DNA of 64,000 nt, taken from Promethearchaeota archaeon. Its GTDB lineage: Archaea; Asgardarchaeota; Lokiarchaeia; Sigyniarchaeales; SOKP01. Shown piece after piece: positions 45,830-54,359 of the stretch (its first letter is position 1; each line of letters begins with the position of its first letter). Under the pieces are notes generated by a model. It had not been told where the DNA came from. It made no database searches and saw only the letters and a list, made by a program, of their open reading frames with translations. A program made the position numbers and the translations under genes. The stretch is from assembly GCA_019894975.1 (NCBI GenBank), contig JAGXNO010000006.1:39051-103050 (forward strand), in the 5' to 3' direction.

Positions 45830-47020
45830 CTATTTAAATAAATTCTTTATTAAATTTGATAAATCTCTTATAGATTTTTCGATAGAGAACTTATTATATA
45901 TCTCATCTATTTCATGTTCTGATATGAATATGGGATTTTTTATTATTTCATCAATTTCCTTAATCCATAATTTGAGATCTATAGGGAGTATTCTTAAAAA
46001 TTTTTTATCTTTTAAAAAGTAATTTGCGCCACAATTCGGAGAAGAAATAACAGGAGTACCATTTAGAATACTTTCAATTATTATCCTTCCAAATGCATCT
46101 GTTAAAAAAGATGGGACTAATGTAATACTTGAGCTTTGATATAACTCATCTAAAACCTTATTTGGAACACGTCCAAAGTTCGTGATCTTTGTCTGAATAT
46201 CACTTAATTTCTTATCAGGAATTAGATTTCCGACTATTACAATTTTATAGTCTTCTGGAATTTCCTTTGCTAACCTTAAAATAAAATCTAAACCTTTATG
46301 AGATGATTCATAACTTGGAATGATAAATAAAAGTTCCTTCTTTTTTTTGGTTGTATTATTCCTTTCCTTTTCATCGATAGGGGTAATGTTCATTATCTTT
46401 ATCTTTTCTGATTTTATCTGACGTGTTAAAAAGGATTTTATTAATTTTGATGCAACCAAAATAACTGTGGCTTTATTTAATATAGCTAAATTCAATTTAC
46501 ATGAAAAATATCTAATCATATATGCGAGGTTAGATATAGAGGCTTTTAGAGAATGTTCCCATTCTTTAGGTTTATTACCTATTAATACTCTTAAAGATCT
46601 CCATTTTCTAATACAATCATAACAAATTTTTCTGTTCTCAATTCTTGGGCATGCTTTACCATAACCAATAATATCTACAAATTTAGGACAAAAATCTGAA
46701 GAATCACGCACAATGTTGATAATCGGGATTTGGCATAATTTTGCAGCTATAGTTGCTGCAAATGATATTCTAGTTTGAGTAATTATAATGTCTGGTTTGA
46801 TTTTTTTGATAGTTAGAAGAATTTTTGGGATAAGAACGTAGTTTTCAAGACTTATCCTCTTAAATATTTTTTGATATATTAGATTAGGTTTACCAAAGTA
46901 ATATTCAATTTGAAAATCTTCTGTTTTTTTTAAACCGAGGGATATATTTAATATACTCTTTTCTGCGCCTCCAATGCCTTTATTTTTTAAACGTGGTAAA
47001 ATTAGGAGTATTTTTATCAT
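45830..47020 (-). CDS. Glycosyltransferase family 4 with Cys-rich insertion
   Basis: 396 residues. KNKGIGGAEKSILNI opens the acceptor domain; FCPKFVDI, KACPRI and KICYDCIRKW form a Cys cluster that recurs in one branch of GT4 enzymes; LLFIIPSYESSHKGLDFIL and TDAFGRIIIESILNGTPVISSP form the donor site. Located 226 bp downstream of the exporter on the same strand. It ends at 45830, leaving a gap with only shadow frames. Confidence 0.82.
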   Translation of the reverse strand: MIKILLILPRLKNKGIGGAEKSILNISLGLKKTEDFQIEYYFGKPNLIYQKIFKRISLENYVLIPKILLTIKKIKPDIIITQTRISFAATIAAKLCQIPIINIVRDSSDFCPKFVDIIGYGKACPRIENRKICYDCIRKWRSLRVLIGNKPKEWEHSLKASISNLAYMIRYFSCKLNLAILNKATVILVASKLIKSFLTRQIKSEKIKIMNITPIDEKERNNTTKKKKELLFIIPSYESSHKGLDFILRLAKEIPEDYKIVIVGNLIPDKKLSDIQTKITNFGRVPNKVLDELYQSSSITLVPSFLTDAFGRIIIESILNGTPVISSPNCGANYFLKDKKFLRILPIDLKLWIKEIDEIIKNPIFISEHEIDEIYNKFSIEKSIRDLSNLIKNLFK

Positions 47021-47176
47021 ATCTAATGCATTTAGTAAGAAGTCTTATTTTATAAAGTAATAATTGAATTAATAATTATAATACATTTGATAAATATTGT
47101 AAAAATTATATTAAAATTGCCTTAAATTTTTAATAATTAAATTAAAAACACAGCTTTAATTATTATTAATCATAGT

Positions 47177-48328
47177 ATGGAAGATCTTATACCTATTAAA
47201 GATGTAATTGAAGAAAACATTCGAGTCCAAGAACTTGAGAAACAAGGTTTCATTATTAAACCAGAAAAAATAGAAGATTATTTAAAAGATTTTAAAGATC
47301 AAAAATCTGCTCTACCAGATAAAACTTATTGGAAAAATAAACGAGTTCTGATTACGGGGATAAGTGGTTTTGCGGGTAGTCATTTAGCCGAACAACTATT
47401 AGATTTAAATTGCGAAGTTCATGGAACAATAAGAAGACACGCTGTACCGATGCATGAAAACATTGAGCACTTAAGAGGGAAAATTTTTTTACATGAAGCA
47501 GATATTACCAGCGCTGAAAGACTGTATAGTATCTTTGAGGAAATAAAACCGAATGCCGTGTTTCATCTTGCAGCGGAGTCTTTTGTACCTACATCATTTA
47601 GAGAACCAGTAAGAGTAACTCATAACAATATTGTGGGAACTATAAAGATTTTTGAAGCTGCTAGAAGATTTGATGATGAATTGGAAAGTATTCAAGTCGC
47701 ATGTAGTAGTGAACAGTATGGGTTAGTAGATCCTAATGAAATCCCTGTAACTGAAGACATTAAAAAAAATCCATTTCGACCAAGAAGTATCTATGGAATA
47801 ACTAAATGTGCTACAGAACAAATAGCTTGGCTATACTATAATGCTTACCGTGTTCCATCAGTCATCAGTCGGGGATTTAATCACGAAGGTCCAAGAAGAG
47901 GTATCCAATTTGTAACTAGTGTCATACATAGACAAATTGTAGAGATTCTAAACAAGAAGAGAGAAAACATTATTATAGGAAATCCTAATGCAATTAGAGA
48001 TTTTACACATGTTAAAGATACGGTTAATGCCTACATTATCTTAAGCGAGAAAAAGATTTTTGGTGAACCCTTTAATGTTTGTTCAGGTAAAGGTATTACT
48101 ATTGCCGATTATGCGAAATTAGCAATAAATCTTTATAATTTGAAGACAAATATCTTTGTAGATAAAAAAAGACTGAGACCCAGCGAGGTACCATTATTGA
48201 TTGGCAGAAATGATAAAATTTTAAGGGAGACTGGATGGAGACCAACAAGATCTATAATTGAAATAATAAAAGAAGGAGTTGAATACTTCCAACAACATCC
48301 AGAACAATTAGGGATTGAAGCTCATTAA
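47177..48328 (+). CDS. NAD-dependent sugar dehydratase, GDP-mannose 4,6-dehydratase family
   Basis: 383 residues with a ~50-residue N-terminal extension before KRVLITGISGFAGSHLAEQL. SSEQYG and YGITKCATEQ hold the catalytic residues, and SRGFNHEGPRRGIQFVTSVI matches the Gmd nucleotide loop. It probably removes water from a GDP- or CDP-hexose to give a 4-keto-6-deoxy sugar. Paired with the RMD-like reductases it could make GDP-D-rhamnose. The extension has no recognised domain. Confidence 0.75.
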   Translation: MEDLIPIKDVIEENIRVQELEKQGFIIKPEKIEDYLKDFKDQKSALPDKTYWKNKRVLITGISGFAGSHLAEQLLDLNCEVHGTIRRHAVPMHENIEHLRGKIFLHEADITSAERLYSIFEEIKPNAVFHLAAESFVPTSFREPVRVTHNNIVGTIKIFEAARRFDDELESIQVACSSEQYGLVDPNEIPVTEDIKKNPFRPRSIYGITKCATEQIAWLYYNAYRVPSVISRGFNHEGPRRGIQFVTSVIHRQIVEILNKKRENIIIGNPNAIRDFTHVKDTVNAYIILSEKKIFGEPFNVCSGKGITIADYAKLAINLYNLKTNIFVDKKRLRPSEVPLLIGRNDKILRETGWRPTRSIIEIIKEGVEYFQQHPEQLGIEAH

Positions 48329-48416
48329 TTTTGAAATCCAATTAATGTTTAAATCAAGAGTAGATTATTCTGAAAATATCAAAATTTTATTATACTTATT
48401 TTTATTATAATTTTTA

Positions 48417-49883
48417 ATGAAAAGAGAACGAGATAAAAAGGCAGTTATACTAATAACAATAGATGCTTTAAGGGCAGATCATTTGGGACCTTATGGATAT
48501 CAACTACGTACTGCACCAAATTTAGAAAAATTCGTTGAAAAAGGAACTATCTTTATGAATGCTGTAGCAAATGGCCCTGAATCTCCAACTTCATTTTCAT
48601 CAATCTTTACTTCAATTTTACCTCTTTTGGATGGAGGATTTAGCCCATTACCTAGAGAAAAAATTACAATAGCTCAAATATTAAACGAATATGGAATTTT
48701 TACTTATGGAATTCATTGTAATCCTAATCTTGGAAGTTTCTTTAACTATGATCGTGGATTTAATATCTTTATAGATGGAGAAAGATTTAGAACTGTATCC
48801 AAAATAAAAGAGAATAAAAACCTTAAGCAAATAACTTTCTCACTTATAAGTACGATTATATTTAATATAAAATTTTTTAATAAATTGATGTATCGGTTAA
48901 AAGGTTTTAATAAAGTAAAAGGATGGCTCAGAAAAATACCTCTTATTACAGATATAATACTACCATTTATACCAATTGCTTACAATGCTCCCTACGTAAC
49001 TAATCGAGTTATATCCGTATTAGCCAAAAAAAAGAAGCCAATCTTTTTATGGGCTCATTATATGGATGTTCATAACCCATATAACCCCCCCACTCGAAAT
49101 ATCTTAAATTTTACAAAAAAGGACATCTCTCTTAATCGTAAAGAGTATTTAAATGAAAATTTATTAAAAAAAAAGAAAAAAATTAAAATTACACCCGCTA
49201 TATTGGATGATCTGAAGCTTCTTTATAATGGTGAAATAAATTATGTTGATGAATACTTAGGAAAACTTTTAGAATTCATTCAGGTCCGATTTCAAAATAA
49301 TTGTTTAATAATTATTACTTCAGACCATGGAGAAAGTTTTTATGAACATGGTTTTTTTGGCCATCAAGCTAATCTTTTTGAAGAATTATTACACGTTCCA
49401 CTCTTTATCGTTGAATTGGGAAAAAATATTGAACTACATAAAATTCAAGAAAATGTTCAATTACTTGACATCGCACCAACAATACTTAATTATTTTGGAA
49501 TTCCTATTCCAGATAACTTTCAAGGTGAAAGCCTTTTACCATTAGTTGACGAAAATTCAAGTTATAGAGAAAGATTCATAATTTCCGAATGTTATCAAAA
49601 AAATGGGATAATGAAAAGAAATAAGGATGAAGGATTTATAATGATCTCTATTAGATCCGATGAATGGAAATATATCCATGATGAGGAAAATAATCAAGAA
49701 TTTCTTTTCAATTTAAAATCAGATCCAAAAGAACAAAGTAATTTAATTAACAAAGAGTTAATTAAGGCAAATAAATTTAGAGAAATTAGAGATGAACACG
49801 TAAATAAAATAAGTTTGGTTGATGAAAAGTCAAAAATATTAAGAAACATTGAAACTTTAGATTTGAAAAAAAGTTTAAAATAA
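48417..49883 (+). CDS. Sulfatase-fold enzyme with Ser/Thr nucleophile region
   Basis: 488 residues. AVILITIDALRADHLGPYGY is the metal-binding N-terminus of sulfatases; the nucleophile region NGPESPTSFSSIFTS lacks the CxPxR formylglycine motif; IITSDHGESFYEHGFFGH is the second metal site; IPDNFQGESLLPL and DEWKYIHDEENN close the fold. A hydrophobic stretch near 140-170 may associate with the membrane. Phosphoglycerol or phosphoethanolamine transferases and phosphodiesterases share this pattern, so it may act on glycan substituents. Followed 48 nt later by a TylF-type methyltransferase. Confidence 0.7.
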   Translation: MKRERDKKAVILITIDALRADHLGPYGYQLRTAPNLEKFVEKGTIFMNAVANGPESPTSFSSIFTSILPLLDGGFSPLPREKITIAQILNEYGIFTYGIHCNPNLGSFFNYDRGFNIFIDGERFRTVSKIKENKNLKQITFSLISTIIFNIKFFNKLMYRLKGFNKVKGWLRKIPLITDIILPFIPIAYNAPYVTNRVISVLAKKKKPIFLWAHYMDVHNPYNPPTRNILNFTKKDISLNRKEYLNENLLKKKKKIKITPAILDDLKLLYNGEINYVDEYLGKLLEFIQVRFQNNCLIIITSDHGESFYEHGFFGHQANLFEELLHVPLFIVELGKNIELHKIQENVQLLDIAPTILNYFGIPIPDNFQGESLLPLVDENSSYRERFIISECYQKNGIMKRNKDEGFIMISIRSDEWKYIHDEENNQEFLFNLKSDPKEQSNLINKELIKANKFREIRDEHVNKISLVDEKSKILRNIETLDLKKSLK

Positions 49884-49931
49884 GAAACTTATGAATCCCA
49901 TCAAATTAATAGAACAGATGAGTGTAAGTAA

Positions 49932-50666
49932 ATGATAAAAAGTCTTAAAATTCTCATAAACATTAAAAAAAATGGTATTATTATCCGTATTTTGAGAAAA
50001 CTTAGTTTTATTAAAGAAATTTATTATTTTTTAAAGTCTGAAATCGTTAAGAAGGTAACTCTTGAGTTTCCACCTTATAACATAAACAAGCATTACGATT
50101 TAATTAGTACTTCATGGGATCCTATAAGATATGGAACAATAGCTCTTGCTATAAACACTATTAAAAAAGAGAAGATTGAAGGAAAATTTGCAGAACTTGG
50201 AGTATTCCAAGGAAAAACAAGCCATATAATTCATTCTTTAGCTCCTGAAAAAAGACTTTACTTGTTTGATACTTTTGAAGGATTCCCAGTCGAATATTTA
50301 GACAATAAAACAGATAAGATCAGATTTAAAGACACCAAGTTAGATTTAGTTAAAAAAAATATTGGGAATTTAAATAATGTAATTATAAGGAAAGGAATCT
50401 TCCCTGAAACAGTTAAAGGTTTAGAATCGGAAATCTTTTCTTTTGTATATCTTGATGCAGATCTATATAAATCTACAAAAGAAGGTTTAAAATTTTTTTA
50501 CCCTAGAATTTCAGAAGGAGGTTATATATTTATACATGATTATAACAATCCCCAAGAATCAAATGCAGGAGTATTAAGAGCCGTTCAAGAATTTATGTCT
50601 GATAAAAAAGAAAAAATATTAGAAATACCGGACATATTAGGTTCCGTAGTAATTCGGAAACTTTAG
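49932..50666 (+). CDS. TylF/MycF-family O-methyltransferase
   Basis: 244 residues. GKFAELGVFQGKTSHIIH, LYLFDTFEGFP and SFVYLDADLYKSTKEGLKFF are the three motifs of the macrocin O-methyltransferase (TylF) family, whose members methylate sugar hydroxyls using SAM and a divalent metal. ISEGGYIFIHDYNNP includes the catalytic/metal Asp. 48 nt after the sulfatase-like gene, same strand; last gene of the glycan island. Confidence 0.85.
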   Translation: MIKSLKILINIKKNGIIIRILRKLSFIKEIYYFLKSEIVKKVTLEFPPYNINKHYDLISTSWDPIRYGTIALAINTIKKEKIEGKFAELGVFQGKTSHIIHSLAPEKRLYLFDTFEGFPVEYLDNKTDKIRFKDTKLDLVKKNIGNLNNVIIRKGIFPETVKGLESEIFSFVYLDADLYKSTKEGLKFFYPRISEGGYIFIHDYNNPQESNAGVLRAVQEFMSDKKEKILEIPDILGSVVIRKL

Positions 50667-50702
50667 ATAAAAATTTCATCCAAATGACAAAAAAGTAGAA
50701 AA

Positions 50703-51419
50703 TTAAATATTCAATTCCTTTTTTTGAATCTTAATTAGCTCTAAAATACCCTTTTCTCCTAACTCCATAATTTCATTCAGTTTATTTTTACTAAATGTAG
50801 CACCCTCGGCAGTTCCTTGAATTTCTATAATTTCTGAGTTTTCATTCATGACTAAATTAAAATCTACATCGACTTTAGAATCTTCATTATAATTCAAATC
50901 TAATAAAACTTGGCCGTTTTTAATACCTAATGAAATTGCTGCTAGTACTTTATAATCCGGAAAATCATATATTAGTTGTTGATTATACAGATAATTCATA
51001 GCATCAAAAACAGCAATAAAAGCTCCCGTAATAGCGGCACAACGCGTACCTCCATCTGCTTGTATAACATCACAATCTACTCTTATTGTTCTTTCACCAA
51101 GTTTCTCGTAGTTAAAAGCAGCACGCAAACTTCGTCCAATTAATCTTTGAATTTCCATGGATCTTCCTCTATTCGTATCTCTCTGATTTCTTACCTGAGT
51201 CGCTCTTGGTAACATTGAATATTCTGCTGTAATCCATCCAGTTCCAGTATCAACTAGAAATCTTGGTACTGACTCATTAACTGATGCTGTCACTATTATT
51301 TTAGTTTCTCCTTGCGTGATTAGTACAGAACCTTCTGGATATTTAAGAAAACCTCTTTTAATCGTAATATTTCTTAGTTCATTAAAATTCCGTCCATCAA
51401 TCCTTGCATTCCCAACCAT
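50703..51419 (-). CDS. rph: RNase PH (tRNA 3'-exoribonuclease), bacterial type
   Basis: 238 residues. RIDGRNFNELRNITIKRGFL, VPRFLVDTGTGWITAEYSML, EIQRLIGRSLRAAFN and DCDVIQADGGTRCAAITGAF match bacterial RNase PH nearly motif for motif. Archaeal exosome subunits Rrp41/Rrp42 lack the GWITAEYSMLPR-type block in this form. It trims tRNA 3' ends phosphorolytically. It lies 121 nt downstream of pheA in a leftward group. Confidence 0.85.
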   Translation of the reverse strand: MVGNARIDGRNFNELRNITIKRGFLKYPEGSVLITQGETKIIVTASVNESVPRFLVDTGTGWITAEYSMLPRATQVRNQRDTNRGRSMEIQRLIGRSLRAAFNYEKLGERTIRVDCDVIQADGGTRCAAITGAFIAVFDAMNYLYNQQLIYDFPDYKVLAAISLGIKNGQVLLDLNYNEDSKVDVDFNLVMNENSEIIEIQGTAEGATFSKNKLNEIMELGEKGILELIKIQKKELNI

Positions 51420-51540
51420 TTATAAAAAACCTAATTTTACTTTGTTTGTTATTTAGCATGAATTATGATTCATTCATGAGAAGAGTATAATATTATATGA
51501 TTAGTATAGTAAAAAAGTTACTAAAATAGATATTTTTTTT

Positions 51541-52647
51541 CTATTGCAACGCCATAGGATAAGATCCCAATATTTTATACCATATTACATTATCACTCAT
51601 TTTTTCAAGGATATTTTTAATCAAGGGATCATCTTTATTTCCCTCAAAATCCATAAGAAAAATATACTCCCAACGACCTCTTCTTCTTGGACGAGATTCG
51701 ATTTTTAATAAATTAATATTTGCATCAGCAAAAATCTCCAATACAGAATACAAAGCTCCTGGAGTATGTTTAGTGACAAAAATTATTGAGGTTTTAATTT
51801 TTCCTTCTTTATGATCATTTTCTCTTTTTGAAATTATTAGAAACCTTGTAAAATTCATGGGATTATCTTCAATATTAGAATTTAATATTTTCATGTTATA
51901 TAGTTTGCTTGAAAATTCTGTTCCTATTGCTGCATAGGACTCATCATCTAATTCTTGGACTTTTCGAATAGCTTCAGCTGTTGAGTTTACACTAACTAAA
52001 TCGACATTTGGTATATTTGCTTTAATCCACATTCTTGTTTGAGCTAAGGCTTGAGGGTGAGAAACTACAGTTTTGATTTTAGAAATATCTGAATTTTTCA
52101 CAGAAATAAGATTTTGAATAATTCTCAATTCAATTTCTCCATAAATGAGAACACTTTTTTCAATTAATAAATCAAGAGTTTCTCTGACTGTACCTTGAAG
52201 ACTATTTTCAATAGGAATGACTCCATAAGTAATTAAATCTTTTTCTAAGCTCTCGAATATTTCTAATGAACTACCAGCTGGAATGAATTCTGATCCCGCT
52301 TTAGGAAAATAATCTAAGGCTGCTTGATGAGTGAATGTTCCTTCCGGACCTAGATAACCCACTTTACTTGTTAAACCTTGAATTACTTTACTTGCGCTCA
52401 TGATCTCCTTCCAAATTGCTTCGATACTTGACTTTCTGAATATCTCTGACTTACTAGTAAGTCTTTTAATAATCTCCTCTTCTCTGTGAGGTTGGAAAAC
52501 TTTCATTTTTAATCTATCTTTTAGATTTCCTACAGTGATTACAATTTCTCCTCTTTCATTTAGGAGATTAATAATTTTATCATCTATATTATCAATTTTC
52601 TCTCTTAGATTTCTTAACTCATTTTTCAACTTGTTTTGATCATTCAT
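51541..52647 (-). CDS. pheA: Bifunctional chorismate mutase/prephenate dehydratase
   Basis: 368 residues with three domains: AroQ chorismate mutase at about 5-90 (LREKIDNIDDKIINLLNERG), prephenate dehydratase at about 93-275 (KVGYLGPEGTFTHQAALDYF, PIENSLQGTVRETLDLL) and an ACT domain with the LLKIESRPRRRGRWEY phenylalanine-binding ESRP motif. It converts chorismate to phenylpyruvate and is feedback-controlled by Phe. The gene follows pheT by 23 nt, so Phe synthesis and tRNA charging are in one operon. Confidence 0.93.
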   Translation of the reverse strand: MNDQNKLKNELRNLREKIDNIDDKIINLLNERGEIVITVGNLKDRLKMKVFQPHREEEIIKRLTSKSEIFRKSSIEAIWKEIMSASKVIQGLTSKVGYLGPEGTFTHQAALDYFPKAGSEFIPAGSSLEIFESLEKDLITYGVIPIENSLQGTVRETLDLLIEKSVLIYGEIELRIIQNLISVKNSDISKIKTVVSHPQALAQTRMWIKANIPNVDLVSVNSTAEAIRKVQELDDESYAAIGTEFSSKLYNMKILNSNIEDNPMNFTRFLIISKRENDHKEGKIKTSIIFVTKHTPGALYSVLEIFADANINLLKIESRPRRRGRWEYIFLMDFEGNKDDPLIKNILEKMSDNVIWYKILGSYPMALQ

Positions 52648-52670
52648 CTCAGAATTACAACCATATCTTT

Positions 52671-54350
52671 TTAATTGAGCATGTATTCAATATTTACTTC
52701 TAAGGCAGAAACGGGAAATTCTAACTTAAAATTCAATAAAACCTCTGGACTGATTTCACCAATTTCACCAATAACGATATTTTTTAAATAAATTTCTCCA
52801 TATCGACCATCGATAAAACTTGGACTTTTACTTGGTTTTACATTATAATCATTGTAGTGTCCAAGTGAAATCATAATATAGTCTAACGTAGATTTTAGTT
52901 CAGTATAATTTGCATCCTCATGATAAGATACCGCAGATAAATGCACTTCTCTTTTTGTTCCTGTTTCTTCTTTTTGTGATAGTAATATTACATCACCGAC
53001 TTCAAAGATTTTTATCGGTTTTTCTTCAGATCGGTTTAAAAGTAAAGTATCCATTAATTTTGGGAGAAGTCGCGTTCTGGTTGTATTGAATTCTTTAGAA
53101 ACTGGATTGGCAATCTCAATATTATTTCCAACCTCAGAGTTTTGATTCATATATTTATATTGTTTATCCGAACTAGTAAGAATAAAATTAATAACTTCTA
53201 GATATCCTGCCCCAATCATTGTTTTTCTTATTCGATTTGAATATTCTTGTATTGGATGATATTGTCCAATACCACCTTCACGAATAGTAAGAGGTAAATT
53301 AATGTAACCATAACCAATAGCACATTCCTCTGCAAAATCAACAGGATGTATAATATCTCCTCTGTAAGCAGGTACTAATACATCTAAATATTCTTTCTCT
53401 TTAGATAGTTCTGCACCCATTCTTACTTTCCTAAAACATTTTACCATCTCCGAAGGCGTTAAATTCAATCCAATAATACTATTTATGTAGTCAATATTAA
53501 CCATCCATTTTGTTGGGGTTAAATCAGGTGTGGTTACAGCGTTTTTACCTGAATAATTTACTTTCACCGTTTCTAATTTTGCCCCCATATCTATCAACGT
53601 TGTTGATAGAATGTTTAATGCGAGATTCACGGCTTTTTCATCTGTACCTGTTAAATCTAAAAATAGATTTTTGGTTTCATCTGTTACAGTTGTAAGAACT
53701 CCATTAATGATAGGTGGAAAGGACAAAACTTCATCATTCTTATCAAAAATTATTGGATATACCTCTTTTCCTTCTAAAATATGTGCATATTCAATACCCT
53801 TCTCGTGCAATAATAAAATTTCTTCTAAATTCATGGGGTACCCATCCCCATGTAACGGAATGAAACTTACAGAATCAGGTTTTACCGCAGTATATCTATA
53901 GGGAGGCGAAACTTTATCAAAATCATGGACTCCTATTGCAACTTTTTTTCTATCCCTCCCTACTGCCCAATGTAAATGTTCTTGAATATTCATCAATGTA
54001 GCGACTTCATCTTCATCTAAATCAATATCTCGTATAACTCCACAGACTATATATGGACGGACTTTGTTTACAATGGGATCTACATTTAAAACTGTTTTTC
54101 CTTGAATAAATTCAAAAGTTGGAAGGCCTTCCTCAATTTCATAGTAACCCTTTAGAGCTCTCGCAATACCCTCAGGGCTAGAAAAATCTGGTCTATTGGG
54201 GTTATATTCAACTTTTACCTTTTGTTCTTCTTCATTAATATCTTCTAAATCCAAACTAATCCATTGAAGATCATATTCCAATTCTTTTAGCTCTAACTTC
54301 CTCCCCACTAATTTTTCTAATCTCTCTACCTTTAATTCAATTGTTGGCAT
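52671..54350 (-). CDS. pheT: Phenylalanyl-tRNA synthetase beta subunit, archaeal type
   Basis: 559 residues, the length of archaeal/eukaryotic beta chains and much shorter than bacterial ones. Recognisable blocks: EYNPNRPDFSSPEGIARALKG, WAVGRDRKKVAIGVHDFDKV, FPPIINGV and NPVSKEFNTTRTRLLPKLM. It pairs with PheS to charge tRNA-Phe and carries the editing B3/B4 domain. 9 nt downstream of pheS. Confidence 0.95.
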   Translation of the reverse strand: MPTIELKVERLEKLVGRKLELKELEYDLQWISLDLEDINEEEQKVKVEYNPNRPDFSSPEGIARALKGYYEIEEGLPTFEFIQGKTVLNVDPIVNKVRPYIVCGVIRDIDLDEDEVATLMNIQEHLHWAVGRDRKKVAIGVHDFDKVSPPYRYTAVKPDSVSFIPLHGDGYPMNLEEILLLHEKGIEYAHILEGKEVYPIIFDKNDEVLSFPPIINGVLTTVTDETKNLFLDLTGTDEKAVNLALNILSTTLIDMGAKLETVKVNYSGKNAVTTPDLTPTKWMVNIDYINSIIGLNLTPSEMVKCFRKVRMGAELSKEKEYLDVLVPAYRGDIIHPVDFAEECAIGYGYINLPLTIREGGIGQYHPIQEYSNRIRKTMIGAGYLEVINFILTSSDKQYKYMNQNSEVGNNIEIANPVSKEFNTTRTRLLPKLMDTLLLNRSEEKPIKIFEVGDVILLSQKEETGTKREVHLSAVSYHEDANYTELKSTLDYIMISLGHYNDYNVKPSKSPSFIDGRYGEIYLKNIVIGEIGEISPEVLLNFKLEFPVSALEVNIEYMLN

Positions 54351-54359
54351 TTCTTCACC

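Noticed and set aside
45759..46022. Plus-strand 87-residue frame near the end of the GT4 gene
   Set aside because: It overlaps the 3' end of the GT4 in antisense, and the composition is that of random AT-rich sequence.
46600..46700. Cys cluster in the GT4 at 45830-47020 as a possible novel zinc domain
   Set aside because: Similar Cys motifs occur in many ordinary GT4 enzymes, so I did not list it as a finding.
48417..49883. Classical formylglycine sulfatase
   Set aside because: No CxPxR motif at the nucleophile region, so true sulfatase activity is not supported.
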